Assembly: GCF_003184185.1 (NCBI RefSeq) | Contig: NZ_QHJG01000053.1 | Location: 1-17,746 of the forward strand | DNA: 17,746 nucleotides | DNA from: Legionella qingyii | GTDB lineage: Bacteria > Pseudomonadota > Gammaproteobacteria > Legionellales > Legionellaceae | Reading direction: 5' to 3' | Shown here: piece after piece, positions 1-6,092 of the stretch | How the letters are laid out: the number at the start of each line of letters is the position of its first letter | How positions within the stretch are numbered: position 1 is the first letter of the stretch | Position numbers and translations under genes: made by a program | Notes under the pieces: generated by a model | Database searches by the model: none | What the model was told of the DNA's origin: nothing | What the model saw: only the letters and a program-made list of their open reading frames with translations

Positions 1-56
1 CTCCGGAATCGGTGATCAAATGACTAACGGAATTAGTGATCAAGTCCTCCGGAATA
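1..56 (-). mobile_element. Terminal part of an IS21-like insertion sequence (left edge)
   Basis: Read on the minus strand, the last 56 nt begin TATTCCGGAG and hold three ATTCCG(G) blocks about 22-24 bp apart, alternating with two TTGATCAC blocks. A related 56-nt segment starting with the same TATTCCGGAG lies at the right edge and points the other way. Multiple short terminal repeats of this kind are known from IS21-family (istA/istB) elements; the family assignment is inference because no transposase is inside the window. The IS lies to the left and interrupts the minus-strand gene that follows. The outermost boundary may be off by a base because a G precedes TATTCC on both sides. Confidence 0.65.
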
Positions 57-1885
57 CGCAATGCTTCGGAAGTTGTAGCTAACAAAGGTAAGTTTTTTGC
101 TAATGTCTTTCTACTATTTTCAGAAAGTTGGCTAAGAACAGATTTTGCGAATTGCGGTTTAATATTCTCAAGTACATATTGTTGAACTTCTAGAGGCTGG
201 TCTTTAATTTGGTCCACAATAGAATCACGCACCTTGTTAAAAGACTGCCTCACTTCATCAATCTGCTGTTTTTGATTTGAGGCTAATATTTTTCTTTCTT
301 CTATCTTATCTTTGAGTTCTATATATCGCTTAAAATTTCTGACTTTTTGCTCTATATCAGCCAATTTAGTTTGTGCTGTTTTGAGAACAGATTGTTGCTC
401 TCCTATGTCCTTTTGGTTTGGAATTTTAGACGATGCATTATCTATTTTCTCAGGAGCGAATGCAGACTGGATAGTGGAGTTTAGACTATACTCTAATTCT
501 ATATTTAAGTTAATCTTTTGCAGCCATCCAAAACCCAATAGACTTTTCTCCATAATAAACGGCATCTTTTTTGCTGCATCGGTATAAATTAGATCATTAA
601 AACGTGTCTTATATTGGTTTACACAATGTTTGTTAGCCCCCTCCAACCGTGCTTGAATCACTGATAACTCAGACCTATTACATTTTTTTATTACTTCATT
701 AGTAAAGGTTACTACGTCCAAAAGCGATTTATCTGCGAAATACTTATAAGTGCTTTCGATAGGATTAACATTGCCATATTCGTCAATATTTGCAATTTCC
801 GCAAAGTTTCTATTGAATTCTTGTATCTTTTTTTCACGATTTGCTGCATTTCCTTTTGTCCCATCGATAATTTGTTTGTAATTATCTAATGCTGCATTAT
901 AAAGTGCAGCAAGCATCACTTTTTTGGTGAATTCCAACGTATTTTCATATAATTCATATTGAGAATAGTTATTGGTTACATGCTCCGAAAATGATTTTTT
1001 TGTTTCAGATAAATTTGCACGGAAAATGGATATTGTTTTTTCCACCAACACTTTTGTTTGTTGTACTTCAGTTCTTGATGCTTGTAGATTGCTTTTTGCA
1101 AAGGATGCTACTCGCGTATCTTTGCCCATGGCTTCACCCAATGAAGCCTCTCTCTCTTTTAATTCAGTTAATTGTTTCTCTAATGCCTCAATTTCTTTTT
1201 CAATAGCTTCTATTTGCTGATGAACTGAGTTTAATTTACTTTGTTCACCATAAAGTGTACTCAATTTTCCGACTACATTTTTCAGGTTAATATCTCCTTT
1301 TGCTGTCGTTTTTATAGATGCTGGAAACGCAACAGGGTCGGGAAACTTGAGCGGCCCTTTAGTAAGAAACTCTTCTTTTTGTTTGGCAAGGTTTCTTTTT
1401 TCTTTAGCTGCAGCTGCACTATTTTTCCTGTCTCGAAGTATATCAAGGATGTATTCAGGAATTTGCGGCAGCATCAATGTTTGCTCAGCACCCATCTCGC
1501 TATAATTATCTGACAACGTTGCCTTTGGAAATTTATCTTGAAGTAGGGTTTCGAGATTTGGTTTCGTAGATGATGTGTCAAGACAGTGTACTCCGTGAGG
1601 AAAAGTATAGTCTACAAGTAACGCACCATTTTTTTTTCCTGAAATTAAAACATGTGTTCGCAGTGTTGGATTACCGATGGTTAAATCTATTTCATTGCCA
1701 CTTATTTTTTCTGCAACAATGGATTGAGCAAGCGATATAAGTTGTTGTTGTTCTGCATCTGCATTTTGGGGTTTATCAAGTTCATCAAGAAATTGAAATG
1801 GATTATCATCAAAAGTAACAACCACATTCGTCACCTGATCTTTAGAGTTAACAGATCGCTTAATAGAGACTACTACAGTTTTCAT
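2..1885 (-). pseudogene. Large coiled-coil protein of unknown function, truncated by the IS
   Basis: An uninterrupted minus-strand reading frame runs from ATG at 1885 to the window edge: 628 codons, of which about 609 are native and the last 19 come from the IS end. I do not recognise the family. The N-terminal 150 residues look like a mixed alpha/beta domain (start MKTVVVSIKR). Residues about 155-175 are Ala/Lys/Glu rich, and residues 212-249 form a clear coiled coil (heptad Leu/Ile with EKEIEALEKQLTELKERE). The rest is mostly helical and charged, with further predicted coils near the C-terminal end. There is no signal peptide and no membrane segment. GGA lies 8-10 nt before the start; an overlapping ATG at 1895 reads only MKT-stop. 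A long coiled-coil protein without recognisable enzymology would fit a secreted effector in Legionellales, but nothing in the sequence proves that. The true C-terminus lies beyond the IS. Confidence 0.75.
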
Positions 1886-1912
1886 GTTTTCATCCAGGCA
1901 ATACATCTGTTT

Positions 1913-1944
1913 TAAGTATAGTACTAAATAAGTATGCTACTAAA
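1913..1944. repeat. Two tandem 16-bp repeats in the promoter region of the coiled-coil gene
   Basis: On the plus strand TAAGTATAGTACTAAA (1913-1928) is followed directly by TAAGTATGCTACTAAA (1929-1944), differing at two bases. On the minus strand each copy contains a -10-like hexamer (TATACT and CATACT) upstream of the ATG at 1885. The repeat either duplicates a promoter or forms a tandem binding site for a regulator. Function is inference. Confidence 0.5.
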
Positions 1945-2268
1945 CGTGTAAAGCAAGACCCGAATCAACAAAAGTGATAGATGTGACGCATGTAAAAACT
2001 TTTATTTTTATCCACACCCAAAAAGAAAATAACAAACCAACAAGTACATTATTTATACTATGCACTTTACCCCCTAAACGTTTGAGCTTGGATATTGTTT
2101 TAATAATGTTCTTTGGGTTGAAAATTAAAAAGAAGGCATTGCCAATAAAATGTACATTAATTACACAAATCCAGAGTAACAAGAACCTAGCAAAGACTCA
2201 AAAGGAACGTTTAAATTGATAATTTATGTTGAATTGCATTTTATTGACGTAACTTATTTATTTTGCAA
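1945..2268. other. Intergenic stretch without a supported gene
   Basis: This AT-rich spacer has short overlapping reading frames on both strands (about 80 codons each) that show no ribosome binding site, no recognisable domain and no conserved features. I see no gene here. It separates the IS-broken coiled-coil gene from the tRNA relic and integrase, so the border between host DNA and island probably lies at its right end. Confidence 0.5.
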
Positions 2269-2345
2269 TGCCGCTGAGAAGAATCGAACTTCGACCTTTT
2301 GATTACGAATTAGTGAATTATGGGTTTTAGCCAATTAGACACTTT
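2269..2345 (-). pseudogene. Degenerate tRNA-Thr(CGU) relic, probable integrase attachment site
   Basis: On the minus strand the segment ends in TTCGATTCTTCTCAGCGGCA, a tRNA T-loop and 3' acceptor strand. It is preceded by TTCGTAA, the anticodon loop of tRNA-Thr with anticodon CGU, and by a TAATTGGC D-loop-like sequence. A functional bacterial tRNA-Thr(CGU) would start with a strand pairing with CAGCGGC, but here the 5' end is AAAAAGTG. The anticodon stem pairs poorly, and one base is missing from the T-stem/loop region. It is therefore not a working tRNA. P4-type integrases insert at the 3' end of tRNA genes, and one starts 143 bp away, so this is most likely the island's attachment site after decay or replacement of the 5' half. 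No second copy of the 3' segment is visible in the window. Confidence 0.65.
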
Positions 2346-2430
2346 TTGAAACTCTTTTAATACCCCTTTATTTACTTGATGTTACAGCATTATTACGTTA
2401 TAAGTTCTATTAATGGATTTTAAATAATTG

Positions 2431-2461
2431 TGCGACACAAGTGCGACACAGTTGCGACACA
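2431..2461 (+). repeat. Three TGCGACACA direct repeats, probable integrase arm sites
   Basis: TGCGACACA occurs at 2431-2439, 2442-2450 and 2453-2461, an exact 11-bp spacing, so all three face the same side of the helix. They lie between the tRNA relic and the integrase start (26 bp upstream of ATG). Direct repeats of this kind next to att sites are bound by the N-terminal arm-binding domain of tyrosine integrases and may also autoregulate the gene. The role is inferred from position. Confidence 0.65.
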
Positions 2462-2487
2462 TTCAAAAACGAGTGTAAAAGTTAATT

Positions 2488-3735
2488 ATGAAAATAACCA
2501 AAACAAACGTAGAAAACCTCCCTCTTCCTCAAGCAACGGAAGTAGGAAAAACGACGCAAAAAAGATATTACGATGACAACCTGAAAGGTTTCGGCATACG
2601 TGTGACTTCTGGAGGAGCAAAAGCATTTTTTGTTGAAAAATTCATAAATAAAAAACGCTGTCGCATTACTTTAGGGCATTACCCGGAATTGACCGCTGAA
2701 ATGGCAAAAAACAAAGCCCTGCATCTTTTAGGGCAAATCGCCATGGGCATTGATCCGGTTGCTGAGAAAAAGGCTACAGAAGTTCGAGATATTACTTTGA
2801 ACCAAGTCTTTAAAGACTACCTAAAAACCAGAAAGAACTTAAAACCCAGAACCATAGATAATTACAAACACATATTAGATAAAGCCTTCACGAGCTGGAA
2901 GAGTAAACCTTTGTTATCGATCACCAGAGATCGCATAGCTAAATACCACGAAAAGCTGGGCAACGAACATGGACAAGCCTATGCTAATTTAGCCATGAGA
3001 ATTCTAAGAGCCTTATTCAATTTTGCAGCTGGCCAGTATGAAGACAACAGTGGTCACTCTCTTTTCATCGATAACCCAGTAAAACGCCTGTCGCAAACAC
3101 GTGCCTGGTATCGCATCGAAAGACGAAAAACCTATATAAAGTCTCATGAACTAGCCGCATGGTATGCTGGTTTACAACAAATCCAAAACGATACATTACG
3201 AGATTATTTGTTGTTAATCTTATTAACAGGTCTACGCCGACAAGAAGCAGCGACTTTGAAATGGTCTGATCTCGACTTAAAAGCAAAATCATTCACTATC
3301 AATAAAACCAAAAACAATGAATCCCACACCCTCCCCCTTTCTGACTTTCTATATGATCTACTGATTGCCAGAAAAGAAAAAGCAATAAACGACTATGTTT
3401 TTCCGGGACCGGGGGCAGCAGGTCATATTATTGAACCACGTAAGACAATGGCACATGTGATTAAAAATTCCGGCGTTCATTTCACAGTTCATGATTTGAG
3501 AAGAACTTTTATCACTATTGCTGAAAGTCTGGATATCCCTGCTTATGCGTTGAAGCGTTTAATGAATCATAAGATGAGTAATGATGTGACTGCTGGGTAT
3601 ATTATTGTTGATGTTGAACGGTTACGAAAGCCTATGCAGCTTATTACAGACTACATTTTAAAATGTACGGGCATAGTAAAATCTGCGGAAATACTATCAT
3701 TAGAACAAATAAAAAAGGAGCCTCATGGATTTTAA
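2488..3735 (+). CDS. P4-type tyrosine recombinase/integrase
   Basis: This 415-residue site-specific recombinase should insert and excise the island at a tRNA 3' end. Residues 1-95 match the DUF4102-type arm DNA-binding domain (GFGIRVTSGGAKAFF, TLGHYPELT, A...GIDPVAEKK). Residues 102-185 form the SAM-like core-binding domain, and 215-385 the catalytic domain. The catalytic set is complete: Arg250 in TGLRRQEA, a beta-strand Lys at 273 or 275, His335 and Arg338 in HDLRRT, His361 in NHKMS, and nucleophile Tyr371 in AGYIIV. Length is usual for the family. The gene reads away from the tRNA-Thr relic and the triplicated TGCGACACA sites, the standard layout for an island integrase. It should be functional as read. 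Confidence 0.95.
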   Translation: MKITKTNVENLPLPQATEVGKTTQKRYYDDNLKGFGIRVTSGGAKAFFVEKFINKKRCRITLGHYPELTAEMAKNKALHLLGQIAMGIDPVAEKKATEVRDITLNQVFKDYLKTRKNLKPRTIDNYKHILDKAFTSWKSKPLLSITRDRIAKYHEKLGNEHGQAYANLAMRILRALFNFAAGQYEDNSGHSLFIDNPVKRLSQTRAWYRIERRKTYIKSHELAAWYAGLQQIQNDTLRDYLLLILLTGLRRQEAATLKWSDLDLKAKSFTINKTKNNESHTLPLSDFLYDLLIARKEKAINDYVFPGPGAAGHIIEPRKTMAHVIKNSGVHFTVHDLRRTFITIAESLDIPAYALKRLMNHKMSNDVTAGYIIVDVERLRKPMQLITDYILKCTGIVKSAEILSLEQIKKEPHGF

Positions 3736-3749
3736 TAAATGTACGAATC

Positions 3750-3783
3750 TTGACAAGGCAATGCATATGCATTACCATATAAT
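3750..3783 (+). promoter_or_regulatory. Palindromic operator overlapping the prlF-yhaV promoter
   Basis: AATGCATATGCATT (3760-3773) is a perfect 14-bp palindrome, extended by GG and CC after one mismatch on each side (3757-3776). It lies between TTGACA (3750-3755) and TATAAT (3778-3783). The 22-bp gap between those hexamers is too long for a standard promoter, so the real -10 may be TACCAT at 3773-3778 (17-bp spacer). PrlF-YhaV loci are known to repress their own promoter, so a palindrome here is a natural operator. Binding is inference. Confidence 0.6.
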
Positions 3784-3807
3784 ATATACATTTTTATCGA
3801 GATAATC

Positions 3808-4155
3808 ATGGCTAGATTACTACAAACCGAATCCACCCTCACAGATCGTTATCAAACAACTGTACCAGATGCTGTTAGAAAAGCCCTGCATCTAGGAAAA
3901 AGAGATAAAATTCGATACACCGTTCAATCTGACGGTCATGTTCTTATGACTCGAGCAGAGGAAGAGGAAGATCCAGTAATTGCTGAATTTTTGAATTTCA
4001 TTGCTAAAGACATTCAAAATAACCCAAAAAATCTGACAACTATAAATCAGGATTTAGTAACTCGCATCAACTCTTTAGTTGCAAATGTTGAAGTCAACTT
4101 AGATGAACCTTTAACCGAGGATGAACAATTAACTGAAAACCGAGTAACTCGCTAA
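3808..4155 (+). CDS. prlF: PrlF (SohA)-family antitoxin with AbrB-like DNA-binding domain
   Basis: This 115-residue antitoxin should bind and neutralise the following YhaV toxin and repress the operon. Residues 5-52 form an AbrB/MazE-type swapped-hairpin domain (LTDRYQTTVPDAVRKALHLGKRDKIRYTV), the signature of PrlF. The C-terminal half is acidic and helical (EEEEDPVIAEFLNF..., LDEPLTEDEQL), as expected for a toxin-wrapping tail. The stop codon overlaps the start of yhaV as TAATG, so the two are translationally coupled. Upstream lies a promoter-embedded palindrome. Length is close to the family norm. Whether the pair is active is not visible, but both frames are intact. Confidence 0.9.
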   Translation: MARLLQTESTLTDRYQTTVPDAVRKALHLGKRDKIRYTVQSDGHVLMTRAEEEEDPVIAEFLNFIAKDIQNNPKNLTTINQDLVTRINSLVANVEVNLDEPLTEDEQLTENRVTR

Positions 4156-4661
4156 TGGTTGATAATTCAATAATAACAATAAATGGCTGGGTTATTTTAT
4201 GCCATCCTCTTTTTTTGCAACAAGTAGAGGCATTGGCTAATGAGGTAGAAAATGCAAAAGAAAAGGACCCTTCAAATTTTCATACACGAAACTCGACAAA
4301 AAAATTAGCAGCCATCGCTAAATTAGCTTTTGAAAAAATTCCAAACGATCCTGCAGCTACAGAATTTCGACAAGGATCAACATTAGGAAATAACCACAAA
4401 CATTGGTTTCGAGCTAAATTTTTTCAGCAATATCGATTATTTTTTAGATACCATCAAGAAAGTAAAATAATTATTTATGCTTGGGTTAATGATGACAGTT
4501 CTAAAAGAGCATATGAGAGTAAAGCAGATGCTTATCATATTTTTCGAAAGATGCTGGAAAATGGACATCCTCCAGATAATTGGGATGAATTACTTAAAGA
4601 AGCAAATAACACTTCGTTAATGAAAAAATTGACTACCAGTTTGGATGCTTTGAAAAGTTAA
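4155..4661 (+). CDS. yhaV: YhaV-family toxin (RelE-like ribonuclease)
   Basis: This 168-residue partner of PrlF is slightly longer than the usual ~154. YhaV toxins are RelE-superfamily RNases that cut mRNA/rRNA when the labile antitoxin is lost. Family blocks are all present: INGWVILCHPLF near the N-terminus, a conserved LAAIAKLAFEKIPNDPAATEFRQG region in the middle, then HWFRAKFFQQYRLFFRY, IIIYAWVND and AYESKADAYHIFRKML. The ATG overlaps the prlF stop by one base. No frameshift is seen. In an island the pair would stabilise the element and may also act in phage defence; that role is inference. Confidence 0.9.
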   Translation: MVDNSIITINGWVILCHPLFLQQVEALANEVENAKEKDPSNFHTRNSTKKLAAIAKLAFEKIPNDPAATEFRQGSTLGNNHKHWFRAKFFQQYRLFFRYHQESKIIIYAWVNDDSSKRAYESKADAYHIFRKMLENGHPPDNWDELLKEANNTSLMKKLTTSLDALKS

Positions 4662-4766
4662 TATATACGATCTGATAAATACGCACCTTCCGTTTAATGA
4701 AATTTCTCCCAAATTTGAGGCCGTTCATCAATTAATCATAGGCTAATGGTGAAGCCAAACGTATCC

Positions 4767-4972
4767 AATTTGGATCGCAATGAGATCCAAATTATAAGTA
4801 AATTTATAACATAGATTCGGAACGCACTGCGTTCCATATATCATCATATCTAATTTGGAACACACCGTGTACCAAATTAGAGAAAACAAGAAATGATAGA
4901 CAGTGTCTGCCAAATTCAAAAATCTATGCATCAGTATGTTCCATTTTGGAACCCACTGCTTAGATTCTCAAA
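4767..4972. repeat. Array of five diverged palindromic repeats (hairpins)
   Basis: Five related near-palindromes follow each other between yhaV and the winged-helix gene. They fit the consensus TTTGGAACGCACTGCGTTCC plus AAA. Copy 1 has arms 4767-4776/4784-4793 (perfect 10-bp stem). Copy 2 is 4819-4826/4828-4835 (8 bp). Copy 3 is 4850-4858/4872-4880 with inner ACAC/GTGT. Copy 4 is 4898-4902/4904-4908, in inverted orientation. Copy 5 starts TTTTGGAACCCACTG at 4945 and its right arm is decayed. Centres of copies 2, 3 and 4 are 38 bp apart. The pattern indicates a mobile or recurrent palindromic element rather than one terminator. A 62-codon minus-strand frame across the array is probably only a by-product. 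Function unknown. Confidence 0.65.
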
Positions 4973-4974
4973 AT

Positions 4975-5001
4975 GAACTATCCGGGATTTCCGGATAGTT
5001 C
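4975..5001 (-). terminator. Perfect 11-bp hairpin after the winged-helix gene
   Basis: GAACTATCCGG (4975-4985) and CCGGATAGTTC (4991-5001) pair perfectly around a 5-nt loop, 5 bp past the stop of the minus-strand gene at 5006. On the minus strand the stem is followed by ATTTTG, a short T-run, so it may act as a weak intrinsic terminator. It differs in sequence from the repeats next to it. Confidence 0.6.
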
Positions 5002-5005
5002 AAAA

Positions 5006-5374
5006 TTAAAGAATATAATAAGCAGCACTATATTGAATATTAAAATCTAAAGCCTTAGCAATTGGTTTAGAATTTTTCCCAGTTTTCTGTATTTCAATAA
5101 TTCCATAACGAGCCATTGTATTTAGTGTCCGACTCAAATTACTCGGCTCACGCTTACTTAGGACAGCAAGCGCTTTAATTGATTCAGGCTTTTGCTCAGC
5201 AATTATTTTCAATAACCTCATGTTATTTTCATTTAATACTTCACATAGTGATTTGATTGAGCCAAACCAAATCTTAGGCTCATTTTTCTTAGGTTTATAA
5301 CGCCCAGAAGCAATTTCATTAGTACGACTCTGAAATTTATCCCGTGGCATAATACCAATTTGCAATGTTTTCAT
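5006..5374 (-). CDS. Winged-helix DNA-binding protein, probable orphan antitoxin-type regulator
   Basis: The 122-residue product has a MarR-like winged helix at about residues 42-105 (LCEVLNENNMRLLKIIAEQKPESI, then LSKREPSNLSRTLNTMARYGIIEI). The order of motifs resembles the HVO_A0114-type DNA-binding proteins, some of which are antitoxins (TumA-like) paired with a small toxin. GGGA lies 7-10 nt before the ATG at 5374. No toxin frame is visible upstream (5375-5657), so if it was part of a pair the partner has been lost. The upstream region carries the inverted repeat ATTCAT/ATGAAT (5459-5476 area) and ATATCA/TGATAT, plausible operators for autoregulation. The HTH call is firm; the antitoxin role is inference. 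Confidence 0.7.
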   Translation of the reverse strand: MKTLQIGIMPRDKFQSRTNEIASGRYKPKKNEPKIWFGSIKSLCEVLNENNMRLLKIIAEQKPESIKALAVLSKREPSNLSRTLNTMARYGIIEIQKTGKNSKPIAKALDFNIQYSAAYYIL

Positions 5375-5657
5375 TTTTTTCCCGTATTATTTAATACAAA
5401 TAAGCCATCTGGTTTTTACCCTTTATTAAAAACATAAGATATCACCAGATGATATTCATAGTATAATGAATACTCAGCATAATAAAAAAATTATTTGTTC
5501 TAATTAAGGAAACATTCAAATAGATGGATATTGCGCTTAAAATTCATTTTTCGGGAAAATTGCAAATTGCCAAAAACTCACTAGTAATAAAACCGACATC
5601 CACTAGTCAAGTAAACCTTGACAGCTGAATGTCTTTTCAATAACTCCAATATACAAT
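5375..5657. other. Gene-free spacer with operator-like inverted repeats
   Basis: There is no reading frame of note on either strand. Near the winged-helix gene are CATCTGG (about 5406-5412) and its inverse CCAGATG (5442-5448), then ATATCA-CCAGA-TGATAT and ATTCAT-agtata-ATGAAT. The overlapping inverted repeats sit where the promoter of the winged-helix gene should be and are likely its regulatory region. The part next to the yafQ remnant shows nothing I can assign. Confidence 0.4.
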
Positions 5658-5769
5658 TTAAATATTGAATAAATCTGAATGTGAACCTGTGCGAGCCACT
5701 TTTAATATTTTGAGTTGGTCATCACTTGGGATCTTTTTTAAATTGGGTTGATCGAACTATCTCAAGCAT
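5658..5769 (-). pseudogene. Internally deleted YafQ/RelE-type toxin remnant
   Basis: Directly behind the DinJ-like antitoxin, an ATG at 5769 overlaps the antitoxin stop by 8 nt and encodes MLEIVRSTQFKKDPK-stop, the typical N-terminus of YafQ-like toxins. Immediately after, shifted by one frame, comes DDQLKILKVARTGSHSDLFNI-stop. This matches the YafQ C-terminus, including the RTG(S/T)H...LF motif that holds the catalytic His. The middle, about 50-55 codons of a ~90-residue toxin, is missing, and the frame is broken. The toxin is dead. The assignment rests on the two scraps plus the conserved gene order and overlap. Confidence 0.75.
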
Positions 5770-6016
5770 CCGCATCATCAATCATTGATTTAAAAGATGA
5801 AAAAGATTTACCACGACCTTTCTCTAACTCTTCAATGGCATCACGAGATAGTTTGTTTGGCAGTTTCAATTCAAAAGGCAAACCTCTGCACAAAACGATT
5901 TGTGCATAGAGGGCATTAATAGCTTGAGAAGGAGTTATACCTAACATTTTTAAGATCCCTTCCCCAGCATCTTTCAGGTTGCTATCAACCCGAGCCTGGA
6001 CAGTTTTTGTAGTCAA
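5762..6016 (-). CDS. RelB/DinJ-family antitoxin, orphan
   Basis: This 84-residue ribbon-helix-helix antitoxin has the family motifs TVQARVDSNLKDAGEGILKMLGITPSQAINALYAQIVLCRGLPFEL. The N-terminal strand (residues 4-10) should pair in the dimer and contact DNA, and the C-terminal tail would wrap the toxin. The best start by family alignment is TTG at 6016 (MTTKTVQ). No strong ribosome binding site is seen in front. A good promoter lies at 6048-6076. The cognate toxin immediately downstream is internally deleted, so this is a solitary antitoxin that may still repress its promoter or cross-neutralise a related toxin elsewhere. Confidence 0.88.
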   Translation of the reverse strand: MTTKTVQARVDSNLKDAGEGILKMLGITPSQAINALYAQIVLCRGLPFELKLPNKLSRDAIEELEKGRGKSFSSFKSMIDDADA

Positions 6017-6047
6017 AATAAATATATTTGTAATTTTATTTAATATA

Positions 6048-6076
6048 ATTATAGTAAAATACGACTACAATTGCAA
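6048..6076 (-). promoter_or_regulatory. Predicted promoter of the dinJ-like antitoxin
   Basis: On the minus strand TTGCAA (6076-6071) is separated by exactly 17 bp from a perfect TATAAT (6053-6048), about 30 bp before the TTG start of the antitoxin. It lies in the 76-bp gap after the helicase gene, so the antitoxin can be expressed independently of the operon upstream. Confidence 0.6.
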
Positions 6077-6092
6077 TTTTTCATTCTATCTC

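Noticed and set aside
312..1513. Plus-strand reading frames of 71-91 codons
   Set aside because: They lie antisense to the continuous minus-strand coiled-coil frame and have no domains or ribosome binding sites.
1940..2219. Overlapping 80-codon frames on both strands
   Set aside because: No ribosome binding site, low-complexity AT-rich composition, no recognisable domain; more likely spacer.
2269..2345. Functional tRNA-Thr gene
   Set aside because: The 5' acceptor strand does not pair with the 3' strand, the anticodon stem is broken and the T-arm has a missing base.
4743..4931. 62-codon minus-strand frame over the hairpin array
   Set aside because: Its apparent internal repeats (TVCSKL/TQCVPNL) come from the palindromic DNA repeats; no start signal.
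4767..4972. CRISPR array
   Set aside because: Units are self-palindromic, diverged, one is inverted and spacers are not uniform; no cas genes are present.
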